Below, piece by piece: positions 14,573 to 22,836 of a stretch of DNA of 23,319 nucleotides. How positions within the stretch are numbered: the first letter of the stretch is position 1; each line of letters begins with the position of its first letter. This DNA is from Bdellovibrio sp. (lineage in GTDB: Bacteria; Bdellovibrionota; Bdellovibrionia; Bdellovibrionales; Bdellovibrionaceae), in assembly GCA_019104905.1 (NCBI GenBank), contig JAHRXB010000152.1, positions 1 through 23,319 on the forward strand. The letters are read 5' to 3'. The notes beneath the pieces were generated by a model. That model was not told the origin of the DNA. It made no database searches and saw nothing but the letters and a program-made list of their open reading frames with translations. Made by a program: the position numbers and the translations under genes.

Positions 14573-15157
14573 TTACTTCTCTGACTGACTCCAATCGTAA
14601 GTGGAGGGCTTTAAGTCCTCCACCAGGCGGCCATTAAAGAGAGTTCTCACCCACAAGACGATTTCATCCACCGCCGCCTCCAAATGAGCCTCATCGATAA
14701 CCACGGAGGGAATATCCAAGTCCCCGACCACATTCTGAGAGTCGTCAAAAGGCCCCTGCACCAGAATAAGCCCCTTGCAAAGCGATGTTGTCTTGCAAAC
14801 TTGAGTCAGGAATTCGGCCCCCACACTCACCCCCGCGCCAACAATCTTTTCTTTGTCGACGGCAGGATACTCCATCAGAAAATTCAAAGCCGCCTTAATG
14901 TCTTCAATTCTTTTAGAGGGGGACTCCCACGGCTGGGCCGCGCTTTCTTCATCTCCGTAGTAACTATGATCCATCATCATACAGACAAATCCTTGATTAC
15001 TGACCTCACGTGCTAAATATTCTGTAATCTGATTCGTGGCCCCGGTTATCGAGCCCTCAAAAAGCAGAGTTGCAAAAGGCCCTTTATCCTCAAGAGGTAA
15101 AAAGAGCTGCCCTTCGAGCATACGCCCTTGAGACGTAAAGTTGACGGTGACTTTCAT
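14573..15157 (-). CDS. Small alpha/beta hydrolase, dienelactone-hydrolase-like (194 aa)
   Basis: A cytoplasmic esterase-type protein. The nucleophile elbow GVSVG (S111 at its centre) follows the strand KIVGA, and MMMDHSYYGDEES at about 60-72 corresponds to the strand and loop before the helix in dienelactone-hydrolase-like proteins. A candidate acidic residue is D155 in SVVIDEAH. No histidine lies near the C-terminus where the catalytic His normally sits; the nearest candidate is H158. The chain is shorter than usual (about 230-300), so activity is uncertain. GGAGGA lies eight bases before the ATG. The insertion sequence ends two bases beyond the stop and has not truncated the gene. Substrate unknown. 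Confidence 0.8.
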   Translation of the reverse strand: MKVTVNFTSQGRMLEGQLFLPLEDKGPFATLLFEGSITGATNQITEYLAREVSNQGFVCMMMDHSYYGDEESAAQPWESPSKRIEDIKAALNFLMEYPAVDKEKIVGAGVSVGAEFLTQVCKTTSLCKGLILVQGPFDDSQNVVGDLDIPSVVIDEAHLEAAVDEIVLWVRTLFNGRLVEDLKPSTYDWSQSEK

Positions 15158-15247
15158 AAGGGGGTCCTCCGTAACTTCTAAAATAAAACTTTATGCTTTA
15201 TTAGACACAGAGATTCCGAAATGATTGGCGGAAAACATTTTTAATGC

Positions 15248-15628
15248 CTAATCCAGCAAACTCAAATTGATCATAAAGTTGCGCGCAATCCGGAACGCGC
15301 GAGATTTCGCTTCGTCTGCTCTCAAACCCAAAAAATGTTCATCAACAGTTTCGGTGAACAGTCGCAACCACTGCTCAAAGTGCCCCGGCACCAAATTCAA
15401 CTTCATATGGGGAGGAAAGGGCCGCCCGCGATAGGTGTCTTCACCCAACAGAAGATCGGACCAAAAATTATAAAGTTTAGGAAGGTGCTCCTCCCAATCG
15501 ACTTTCGCCACATCGTTGAAAATAGGACCAATCAAAGTATCTTGGCGAACCTTATGGTAAAAACTATCTACCAGGAGCTGTATATCTTCACGAGTCTCAA
15601 TCGGTTTACGAGTCACTTTGTTTTCCAT
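15248..15628 (-). CDS. Group III truncated haemoglobin (126 aa)
   Basis: A small cytoplasmic haem protein of the 2-over-2 globin fold. Comparison with Campylobacter Ctb places Tyr24 at B10 (SFYHKV), His48 at E7 (EEHLPKL), the proximal haem ligand His74 at F8 (PPHMKL) and Trp87 at G8 (FEQWLRLF). The PIF, NFW, LLLG and tyrosine-glycine positions of group III are all present. The family binds O2 and NO and is linked to nitrosative and oxidative stress; the exact role varies. The gene begins 12 bases after the oxyR stop on the same strand, so it is almost certainly cotranscribed with oxyR. Confidence 0.92.
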   Translation of the reverse strand: MENKVTRKPIETREDIQLLVDSFYHKVRQDTLIGPIFNDVAKVDWEEHLPKLYNFWSDLLLGEDTYRGRPFPPHMKLNLVPGHFEQWLRLFTETVDEHFLGLRADEAKSRAFRIARNFMINLSLLD

Positions 15629-15640
15629 ACTCTTGGTGTA

Positions 15641-16603
15641 TCACGCAATCGGAAGGACATCCAAATCTTTCGGCCGAATCTTGCGTAATTCCTCTGGAAT
15701 GCACTTTAATACAGCCTCACCAAGCAGCTCGATCAATTCACTTTTATAGTGTTCTCGACGGTAGACCAAACCAATCTCACGGGCGGGAATGGGGCGTTCA
15801 AAGGGAACCAACTGGCTATGAGAACCGATCTGCTCCGTCGCCAAGTGAGGAAGAAGAGTGTAACCACCGTAAAGATCAACAAGGTTTTTTAAGGTCTCAA
15901 GACTGCCGCTTTCAAATTTATAACGACGGACGGAGCCCCCTTTGCTTTTACGAATGGAACATAGATCCAGCACTTGATTTCTTAAACAATGGCCTTCTTC
16001 TAAAAGCCAGATGTCATTCATACCCAGACTTTGATATTTAATCTTTTTCATTTGTGCATACTCATGTTTTTTTTCACAAAGAACATAGAAAGGTTCATAG
16101 TACAGAGGGAACTCGAACATCTGAGGAATCTGCGTTGGTGTTGCCAGAACACCGACGTCGATCTCGTCTCCGTTCAAGGCTTCAAAAATTTGTTCCGTTT
16201 GCAGTTCTCTGATATTTAGTTCCACCTCTGGAAAAAGCTCTTCGCAGACTGGCAAAAGTCGCGGCAACAGGTAAGGAGCCACGGTCGGGATGACGCCAAT
16301 TGCCAGACTGCCCTGCTTGGCACCTTTGGTCTCTTGTTGAATAATGCTTCCAACTTTTCTGGCCTCAAAAAGGACTGTCTGCATCTGCGAAATCAGCTTC
16401 TTGCCCATCTGTGTCAGCAAGACGGGTTTCTTTGAGCGGTCGAAAATCACAACCCCCAAATCTTCTTCCAGCTTTTGAATTTGCATACTGAGAGTGGGCT
16501 GAGTCACAAAACAGGCCTCAGCGGCCTTCGCAAAATGGCCATACTTGTGCAAAGCCATAACATACTCAAGCTGCGTTAGAGAAAAGTTCACTTTTGATAC
16601 CAT
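15641..16603 (-). CDS. oxyR: Peroxide-sensing LysR-type regulator OxyR (320 aa)
   Basis: A transcription factor that activates antioxidant genes after H2O2 forms a disulfide between two cysteines. The N-terminal winged HTH is at about 8-65 (FAKAAEACFVTQPTLSMQIQ). The regulatory domain contains LLEEGHCLRNQVLDLC, with C206 and C215 at the same nine-residue spacing as C199 and C208 of E. coli OxyR, so redox sensing should be conserved. A run of G residues (AAGGGGGG) lies eight bases before the ATG. The gene is divergent from ahpC-ahpF with a 197-base shared region holding an OxyR box, and is followed by a truncated globin in the same operon. It probably regulates both directions. Confidence 0.95.
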   Translation of the reverse strand: MVSKVNFSLTQLEYVMALHKYGHFAKAAEACFVTQPTLSMQIQKLEEDLGVVIFDRSKKPVLLTQMGKKLISQMQTVLFEARKVGSIIQQETKGAKQGSLAIGVIPTVAPYLLPRLLPVCEELFPEVELNIRELQTEQIFEALNGDEIDVGVLATPTQIPQMFEFPLYYEPFYVLCEKKHEYAQMKKIKYQSLGMNDIWLLEEGHCLRNQVLDLCSIRKSKGGSVRRYKFESGSLETLKNLVDLYGGYTLLPHLATEQIGSHSQLVPFERPIPAREIGLVYRREHYKSELIELLGEAVLKCIPEELRKIRPKDLDVLPIA

Positions 16604-16637
16604 CTCAAGACCCCCCTTTATTTAGCATTATGCATAA

Positions 16638-16673
16638 ATAGATTAAATCTATCAATTCATATTTTTAATCGAT
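16638..16673. promoter_or_regulatory. OxyR binding site between oxyR and ahpC
   Basis: Bases 16638-16652 (ATAGATTAAATCTAT) fit the OxyR half-consensus ATAGnTnnnAnCTAT with no mismatch. A second half, 16659-16673, fits with two mismatches after a 6-base gap where the consensus has seven. The site ends directly at the predicted ahpC -35 region, as expected for an activator. Confidence 0.75.
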
Positions 16674-16702
16674 TTCAATAAAAGAGATTGATCCCGTACT
16701 AT
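16673..16702 (+). promoter_or_regulatory. Candidate ahpC promoter
   Basis: TTTCAA (16673-16678), 18 bases, then TACTAT (16697-16702). The weak -35 touching the OxyR site fits a promoter that depends on OxyR contact with RNA polymerase. The resulting leader is about 90 bases long. Confidence 0.4.
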
Positions 16703-16800
16703 CAAAGACGAAAGATGTCCCCTAGGAACAAAGGCTCTTAGGAGAACTCATTTTTGGGCCCTGGGCCTGAACATAAACCACTTTTATTCAAGGAGAATAA

Positions 16801-17367
16801 ATGCAAACACTCATCAACACAAAAGTGCCTGACTTCAAAGTTCAAGCTTTCCATCACGGCGATTTCAAAACCGTGACTCAAAACGACCTTAAGGGTAAAT
16901 GGTCTATCTTCTTCTTCTACCCTGCAGACTTCACCTTTGTTTGCCCCACAGAGCTTGGCGACATGGCTGACAAATACGCAGACTTCCAAAAAGCCGGCGT
17001 TGAAGTTTACAGCGTGAGCACAGACACTCAGTTCACACACAAAGCATGGCATGATGCTTCTGAAACTATCAAAAAAATCAAATACCCTATGTTGGCAGAC
17101 CCCACCTTCCAATTGACTCGCGCTTTCGGCGTACACATCGAAGAAGAAGGTCTTGCTTACCGTGGTACTTTCCTTGTGAACCCCGAAGGCAAGATCGTTC
17201 TTGCTGAAGTTCAAGACAACGGTATCGGCCGTAACGCCGACGAATTGTACCGTAAAGTTCAAGCGGCTCAATACATCGCTGCAAATCCTGGCGAAGTATG
17301 TCCTGCTAAATGGACTCCAGGTAAAGCGACTTTGAAACCTGGCTTGGACCTCGTTGGTAAAATCTAA
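16801..17367 (+). CDS. ahpC: Alkyl hydroperoxide reductase subunit C, 2-Cys peroxiredoxin (188 aa)
   Basis: Reduces H2O2, organic peroxides and peroxynitrite in the cytoplasm. The peroxidatic Cys48 lies in DFTFVCPTEL and the resolving Cys167 in GEVCPAKW, both placed as in E. coli AhpC. The length matches the family. AAGGAG lies six bases before the ATG. ahpF follows 73 bases later with a hairpin between, consistent with more AhpC than AhpF being made. The divergent oxyR and the OxyR box upstream indicate peroxide-inducible expression. Confidence 0.97.
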   Translation: MQTLINTKVPDFKVQAFHHGDFKTVTQNDLKGKWSIFFFYPADFTFVCPTELGDMADKYADFQKAGVEVYSVSTDTQFTHKAWHDASETIKKIKYPMLADPTFQLTRAFGVHIEEEGLAYRGTFLVNPEGKIVLAEVQDNGIGRNADELYRKVQAAQYIAANPGEVCPAKWTPGKATLKPGLDLVGKI

Positions 17368-17386
17368 TCTTAGATTTCCCTTGCAA

Positions 17387-17420
17387 GTCCCCGCTGCATT
17401 CGGCGGGGACGCTTTCTTCT
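17387..17420 (+). terminator. Hairpin between ahpC and ahpF, probable partial terminator
   Basis: GTCCCCGC (17387-17394) pairs perfectly with GCGGGGAC (17403-17410) across an 8-base loop, followed by GCTTTCTTCT. The T-tract is interrupted, so partial termination or stabilisation of the ahpC message is more likely than a full stop. Confidence 0.65.
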
Positions 17421-17440
17421 CCATCCCTTAGGAGGCTGTT

Positions 17441-19012
17441 ATGTTAGATCCACAACTGAAAGAACAACTTACTTCCGTCTTTTCAAAGCTCGAAAATACC
17501 GTTGAGCTCATTTACGAAAACAGTTCTCACGAGGATCAAAAAGATCTGATCGAAATGCTTGAGGACGTAGCTAGCACATGTCCAAAAATTGTCGTCAGCA
17601 AAAATGCGGCTGGCACCTCCCCCATGCCTCAGTTTCACATCGCCTACAAAGGCCAGCCCACTGGAATTATTTTTAAAGGGATTCCCGGTGGTCACGAATT
17701 CACCAGCCTCATTCTCGCCATCCTCAACACCGATGGAAAAGGCAAACCTTTAGATAGCCTCATCGCAAGTCGCGTAAAAAGACTGAAGAAAAATATCTCC
17801 GTCCAATCTTACATCTCTTTGACTTGCGAAAACTGCCCTGACGTTGTTCAGGCTTTAAATCAAATGGCATTGATCCACGGCAGCTTCCGTCATGAGATCA
17901 TTGATGGTGGCTACGTCCAAGGCGACATTCAGAAATTAGGAATTCAAGGAGTTCCTAGTCTTGTGGCAAATTCCAAAATGTTTCACTCAGGCCGTATTCA
18001 ACTGCTAGATCTCCTGGCAAAACTGGAGACCACTTTCGGAATTGATGAATCCCAAGCTCCCGAAGAACCCGTTAATAAAAATCTGGGACACTTCGAGGTC
18101 TTGGTGATCGGAGGCGGACCTGCTGGATCCTCCGCCGCAATCTACAGTGTTCGCAAAGGTCTTAGCACCGCTTTGATCACTGAGAAGATCGGTGGCCAAG
18201 TTCAGGAAACCAAGGGGATCGAAAATCTGATCTCGGTGACGTACACTGAAGGGCCCCAACTCGCCGCGCAACTGAATCAACACGTGGCGAGTTATCCCAT
18301 TAAGGTCTTTGAAAACCGTCGGGTTAAAAAGATTCACACTCAAGACAAGGTCAAAGCCATTGAACTTGAAAGTGGCGAGCACTTGACCGCAGACTCCATC
18401 ATTGTCACTACCGGCGCTAAATGGCGCGAGTTGGGCGTTGCGGGTGAAAAAGACTATCTAGGCCGTGGCGTGGCTTATTGCCCACATTGTGACGGACCTT
18501 TTTATAAAGGCAAAAAGATCGCCGTCATTGGCGGCGGAAACTCCGGCGTCGAAGCCGCCATCGATTTGGCAGGGATCGTCCGAGAAGTCGTTCTTTTTGA
18601 GTATAACGATCAACTCAAAGCGGATAAGGTGTTGGTAGACAAACTCAAATCCCTTCCCAATGTGTCCATTATCACCAGCGCGAAGACTGAAAAGATTCTC
18701 GGTGACGGACAAAAGGTCACGCAGCTTGAGTACATCGATCGTTCTTTGAACAAGTCTGAGAAAATTGATTTGGATGGCATCTTTGTTCAGATTGGGCTTC
18801 TGCCCAACAGTCAATTTTTGAAAGACACAGTGAACTTAAGCAAGTTCGGCGAGATTATCGTGGATGAAAAAGGGCGAACGTCGGTTCCCGGTATTTACGC
18901 GGCTGGAGATGTTACGACCACTCCTTATAAGCAGATTGTGATTGCGATCGGAGAAGGCGCAAAGGCCGCTTTGGCGGCCTTTGAAGATCGTATGTACCAA
19001 CAAAGCCACTAA
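17441..19012 (+). CDS. ahpF: Alkyl hydroperoxide reductase subunit F (523 aa)
   Basis: The flavoprotein disulfide reductase that passes electrons from NADH to AhpC. The N-terminal tandem thioredoxin-fold domain (about 1-200) has the redox pair C129-E-N-C132. The thioredoxin-reductase-like part has the FAD motif GGGPAG (224-229), the nucleotide motif GGGNSG (364-369) and the second redox pair C347-P-H-C350. The length matches E. coli AhpF (521). TTAGGAGG lies seven bases before the ATG. A 9-pair inverted repeat with a 4-base loop (18961-18982) lies in the last codons. The stop overlaps the stop of the convergent VOC gene. Confidence 0.96.
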   Translation: MLDPQLKEQLTSVFSKLENTVELIYENSSHEDQKDLIEMLEDVASTCPKIVVSKNAAGTSPMPQFHIAYKGQPTGIIFKGIPGGHEFTSLILAILNTDGKGKPLDSLIASRVKRLKKNISVQSYISLTCENCPDVVQALNQMALIHGSFRHEIIDGGYVQGDIQKLGIQGVPSLVANSKMFHSGRIQLLDLLAKLETTFGIDESQAPEEPVNKNLGHFEVLVIGGGPAGSSAAIYSVRKGLSTALITEKIGGQVQETKGIENLISVTYTEGPQLAAQLNQHVASYPIKVFENRRVKKIHTQDKVKAIELESGEHLTADSIIVTTGAKWRELGVAGEKDYLGRGVAYCPHCDGPFYKGKKIAVIGGGNSGVEAAIDLAGIVREVVLFEYNDQLKADKVLVDKLKSLPNVSIITSAKTEKILGDGQKVTQLEYIDRSLNKSEKIDLDGIFVQIGLLPNSQFLKDTVNLSKFGEIIVDEKGRTSVPGIYAAGDVTTTPYKQIVIAIGEGAKAALAAFEDRMYQQSH

Positions 19013-19371
19013 GGACTGTATTCACAGAGTTCAATCGCATGGCCATCGGGATCAAGCACGATGGCCTTTTTTCCGTCAGGCATTTCTGTCGGGTCCAAGA
19101 TACACATAGCCCCAGGCACTTTCGTTAACTCTGTCACCGTTCTTTCCAATTCTGTAATCTTAAAGCCCAGTTGAAGGCTTGGAATCTGAGATCGCTGACT
19201 ATTCTGAATCGAATATAAGGAAAACTCGACGCCATTGTGAATCGCTCGATGCACTTCACTGCCCTTATCCACCTTTGACGCTGTAAATTGAAAGCCAATA
19301 TTTCGATAGAATACCAGCATGTCCTGTAGATGCGGAGTATTTATTGTGATAGAAGTGATTAGCAAACTCAT
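19009..19371 (-). CDS. VOC-superfamily (glyoxalase-fold) protein (120 aa)
   Basis: A single-domain protein of two beta-alpha-beta-beta-beta units: ITSITINTPHLQDMLVFYRN opens the first, and LQLGFKITELERTV with the DPDGHAIELCEY ending forms the second. Candidate metal ligands are H41, E49 and E114. Members include glyoxalase I, dioxygenases and antibiotic-binding proteins; the substrate cannot be assigned. The ATG is needed to keep the first strand; upstream only a weak GGA serves as ribosome-binding site. It starts only 26 bases from the divergent pepN start, and its stop is shared as CTAA with ahpF. Confidence 0.85.
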   Translation of the reverse strand: MSLLITSITINTPHLQDMLVFYRNIGFQFTASKVDKGSEVHRAIHNGVEFSLYSIQNSQRSQIPSLQLGFKITELERTVTELTKVPGAMCILDPTEMPDGKKAIVLDPDGHAIELCEYSP

Positions 19372-19397
19372 TGGTCCATTATCTAAATCGAGGCTTT

Positions 19398-22019
19398 ATG
19401 AAACAAGAAAAAATTTATCTCAAAGACTATAAAGCGCCAGGTTTCACTGTAGAGTCCGTGAACCTCGACTTCAATCTGAACGAAGACTTTTGTCGAGTTC
19501 TCGCGAAGACCCAAATCAAGAAGACCTCCCCGGGGGCCGAGTTGCGCCTGAACGGCGAAGACCTCAAGTTGGTGGCCATTAAAATCAACGGTCAAACGCT
19601 GTCTGTGGACCAATACACAGTCACTCCAGAAGAACTTACCATCCCCAACGTTCCTGAGTCCTTCACATTAGAAATTGAAACGGAATTGCAACCGCAAAAC
19701 AACACCTCCCTTGAAGGACTTTATAAATCCAATGGAATCTTTTGCACTCAGTGTGAGGCTCAAGGTTTTAGAAAGATCACCTACTTCTTAGATCGACCCG
19801 ACATCATGACGTCATTCTCTGTGACGATCGAGGCGGATAAAACAAAGTATCCGGTCCTGCTTTCCAACGGCGATCGTATAAAAATCGAAGATCTGGGCAA
19901 TGGACGCCATAAGGCCTTCTGGAAAGATCCTCACAAAAAACCTTGCTACCTTTTCGCTCTTGTCGCGGGGGACCTCGGTGTGATTCGTGATACCTTTACG
20001 ACCAAGACAGGTCGTAAGGTGAACCTCGAAGTTTACGCCGCCCACGGCAAACAAGAACGCTGCTGGCATGCGATGGACTCTCTTAAAAAATCCATGAAGT
20101 GGGACGAAGACACTTTCGGTCTTGAGTATGATCTGAACGACTACATGATCGTCGCTATTGATGACTTCAATGCCGGCGCCATGGAAAATAAAGGTCTGAA
20201 CATCTTCAACTCCCGTTTGGTTTTGGCGGACTCGAACTCGGCCACAGATGTGGATTTCCATAGCATTGAGTCGGTTGTGGCTCACGAGTACTTCCACAAC
20301 TGGACCGGAAATCGTGTCACCCTTCGCGACTGGTTTCAGCTTTCATTAAAAGAAGGTCTCACCGTATTCCGCGATCAAGAATTCTCTGCGGATATGACGG
20401 ACCGAGGAACTCAGCGCATTGAAGATGTCGATGCCCTTCGCACAGGACAATTTGCTGAAGACGCCGGGCCCAATGCCCACCCTGTTCGTCCTGAGTCTTG
20501 CATGGCCGTCGACAACTTCTTTACGATGACCATTTATGAAAAAGGTTCTGAAGTTATTCGCATGATGCAAACGATTGTTGGTCGCAAAGGATTCCGCAAG
20601 GGCATGGATGAATACTTCCGACGCCACGATGGACAAGCCGTGACGACGGATGATTTTGCGTCTGCTATTTCTGAGCCCAACGGCAAAGACTTCTCTCAAT
20701 TCAAACGCTGGTATCATCAGGCAGGAACTCCGGTGGTTTCAATTCAAGAGAACTTCGATGCGGCAAAGGGAGAATACCATCTCACGCTGGAGCAGCACTG
20801 CCCGCCAACTCCGAATCAACCGCAAAAGGATCCCTTCCATGTTCCTTTAATGATGGGGCTTCTGGACCGTCGCGGCCAAGAGTTAAAATTGGATTGCGAA
20901 AAAATCCAGATCAACTCTGATGGCAAGCACCTGATTGAACTTAAAGATAAGAAAGAAACTTTCGTCTTTAAAGGCCTTCAGGAACGTCCTGTCCTTTCCA
21001 TCTTGCGAGAGTTTTCTGCTCCGATAAACATAAAGTGGGAGGCTTCTCAAGACGACCTCTACTTCCTTATGGAAAAGGATACGGACTCTTTCAATCGCCG
21101 GGAAATGGCCCAAAAATTAGGCCTTACAGTTTTGCATAACTTAATTGCCCAGGCTCGCGCGAAAGCGCCGCTAACGGTGGATCCTCGTTTTGTCAAAACG
21201 ATGAGTGCCATCATTCGCGATGCGAACATGGACCCCGGATTCAAATCAAAAATGTTGCAACTTCCCAGTCACGCCATTTTGGCGCAGGAAGAAGCTATTC
21301 TGGATGCCGAAGCCTTCCATCTAGCGCGTACGACTCTTCGTGTGGCGATTGCGCGCGAAAATCGTGGCCACTTGCTTGATATCTACCGCCAGTTCCATGG
21401 CGTAGAGCCGAAAAGTCGTGACACCAAAGTGTTTGCTCATCGCTCTTTAAAAAATCAAGCCCTCGGTTATCTTGCGGACCTGGATGATCCCGAAATTCTG
21501 GAGGTCGTTAATAAACAATACTGGGACGCTCAGAACATGACCGACCGTATGGCGGCGATGATGCTTTTGGCCGACTCTAATTCTGCTCATCGTGAGAAAG
21601 CTCTACAAAACTTCCACGATGACTGGAAAAACGATTCCGTCGTCATTAACAAATGGTTCACGGCCCAAGCGACCGCCAGCCGCAGCAACGTGCTTGAAGA
21701 CGTCAAAGCCTTGACGAAGCACCCTGCATTCAGCCTCACCAATCCTAACAACGTCTATTCGTTGTTAAGAGCATTTGGCGCCAATATCGTGCGCTTCCAT
21801 GATCCAAAAATGGATGCTTACGAATTCTACGCAGATAAGATTTTGGAAATTGATGCGAAGAATCCGCAAGTGGCCGCTCGTCTTTGCGCGGCTTTTAACT
21901 TCGTTCAGAAGTTAGAGCCCGCGATGAAGGAAAAAGCGCTGAAACAGATTAAACGTATGGTGGCGGTCGAAAGTCTTTCGAAGAACTCAAGAGAGCTTTT
22001 GCAATCGGCATTGGTCTAG
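19398..22019 (+). CDS. pepN: Aminopeptidase N, M1 zinc metallopeptidase (873 aa)
   Basis: Removes N-terminal residues from peptides in the cytoplasm; a major enzyme for turning peptides into amino acids. The exopeptidase motif GAMEN is at 260-264, and the zinc site is HEYFH at 296-300 with the third ligand E319 in SLKEGLTVF. WTGNRVT follows the zinc motif exactly as in E. coli PepN (870 residues). The C-terminal helical domain (about 550-873) is complete. The start at 19398 has GAGG five bases upstream; an earlier in-frame ATG at 19371 lies against the divergent gene's start and lacks a site. Its promoter must overlap the VOC gene. A strong terminator follows. Confidence 0.96.
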   Translation: MKQEKIYLKDYKAPGFTVESVNLDFNLNEDFCRVLAKTQIKKTSPGAELRLNGEDLKLVAIKINGQTLSVDQYTVTPEELTIPNVPESFTLEIETELQPQNNTSLEGLYKSNGIFCTQCEAQGFRKITYFLDRPDIMTSFSVTIEADKTKYPVLLSNGDRIKIEDLGNGRHKAFWKDPHKKPCYLFALVAGDLGVIRDTFTTKTGRKVNLEVYAAHGKQERCWHAMDSLKKSMKWDEDTFGLEYDLNDYMIVAIDDFNAGAMENKGLNIFNSRLVLADSNSATDVDFHSIESVVAHEYFHNWTGNRVTLRDWFQLSLKEGLTVFRDQEFSADMTDRGTQRIEDVDALRTGQFAEDAGPNAHPVRPESCMAVDNFFTMTIYEKGSEVIRMMQTIVGRKGFRKGMDEYFRRHDGQAVTTDDFASAISEPNGKDFSQFKRWYHQAGTPVVSIQENFDAAKGEYHLTLEQHCPPTPNQPQKDPFHVPLMMGLLDRRGQELKLDCEKIQINSDGKHLIELKDKKETFVFKGLQERPVLSILREFSAPINIKWEASQDDLYFLMEKDTDSFNRREMAQKLGLTVLHNLIAQARAKAPLTVDPRFVKTMSAIIRDANMDPGFKSKMLQLPSHAILAQEEAILDAEAFHLARTTLRVAIARENRGHLLDIYRQFHGVEPKSRDTKVFAHRSLKNQALGYLADLDDPEILEVVNKQYWDAQNMTDRMAAMMLLADSNSAHREKALQNFHDDWKNDSVVINKWFTAQATASRSNVLEDVKALTKHPAFSLTNPNNVYSLLRAFGANIVRFHDPKMDAYEFYADKILEIDAKNPQVAARLCAAFNFVQKLEPAMKEKALKQIKRMVAVESLSKNSRELLQSALV

Positions 22020-22031
22020 AGATCTGACACG

Positions 22032-22060
22032 AGGCCTAGGGTTTCCTAGGCCTTTATTTC
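22032..22060 (+). terminator. Rho-independent terminator of pepN
   Basis: A perfect 9-pair stem AGGCCTAGG/CCTAGGCCT (22032-22053) with a GTTT loop, followed by TTATTTC. The T-tract overlaps the folE stop codon on the other strand. Confidence 0.88.
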
Positions 22061-22773
22061 GTTCGACAGTGCTGTAAAAACTCGTCTCGAGTTTCAAGGC
22101 GTGTTTTGAAATGACCACGCAGATCCGCAGTGGACGTCGTGCTTCCGGTATCCTCAATACCTCTCATGATCACACAGTAGTGACTGGCATTGATATGAAC
22201 TGCCACGTGTTCTGTCTCGAGAATATACTGAAGGCAGTCCGCGATTTGTTTTGTCAAACGCTCTTGCACTTGGGGACGACGCGAGAAATACTGAACGACA
22301 CGATTGATTTTTGAAAGTCCGATCACCTTCTTATTCGGAATATAGGCGACCGTGGCGTGTCCATGAATCGGCAAGAAATGATGTTCGCAAAATGACAGAC
22401 AGGTGATGCTTTGGACGACAATCATTTGATCATAGTTCATCTTATTGTCGATCACGGTCATCTTGGGAAACTTCTTCGCATCCAACCCGCCAAAGACCTC
22501 ATTCACATACATCTTGGCCACACGGCGTGGGGTCTCGCGAAGACTGTCATCACTCAAATCAAGCCCCAAGGTCTCCATGATGTCGCTGAACTTTTCAGAG
22601 ATCTTCTCGATTTTTTCCTCATTGGTAAGGCCATTCTCGATCATCGGTGTGGGGCGCACGTTCTCAAGGATCTGTCGTACACTCACCGGAATCTCAGTTG
22701 AAGCCGCAGAGGACCCCACAGTTTTTTTGGAGGAAGATTTCTTTATGCTCTTTTTCTTTGTCGTCTTAGCCAT
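22054..22773 (-). CDS. folE: GTP cyclohydrolase I (239 aa)
   Basis: Converts GTP to 7,8-dihydroneopterin triphosphate, the first step to tetrahydrofolate and other pterins or deazapurines. The zinc ligands C129, H132 and C200 and the catalytic H131 (SFCEHHF; ASHYC) align with C110, H113, C181 and H112 of E. coli FolE. The stretches DDSLRETPRRVAKMYV, ATVAYIP, IGLSKINR and RRPQVQERLT are family hallmarks. The N-terminus (residues 2-25) is an extra Lys/Ser/Thr-rich tail that is probably disordered. The same-strand PilZ gene lies 63 bases upstream, so they may be cotranscribed. Confidence 0.95.
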   Translation of the reverse strand: MAKTTKKKSIKKSSSKKTVGSSAASTEIPVSVRQILENVRPTPMIENGLTNEEKIEKISEKFSDIMETLGLDLSDDSLRETPRRVAKMYVNEVFGGLDAKKFPKMTVIDNKMNYDQMIVVQSITCLSFCEHHFLPIHGHATVAYIPNKKVIGLSKINRVVQYFSRRPQVQERLTKQIADCLQYILETEHVAVHINASHYCVIMRGIEDTGSTTSTADLRGHFKTRLETRDEFLQHCRTK

Positions 22774-22836
22774 GACTCTACCTTAGATGGAAAAACCCTC
22801 TTATGCCCTAAAATCAAAGCGGGCGAAAGCTTAAAA

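Noticed and set aside
16737..17424. Long open frame on the minus strand opposite ahpC
   Set aside because: It is antisense to a clearly identified ahpC, with no start signal and no recognisable domain; it reflects codon bias of the real gene.
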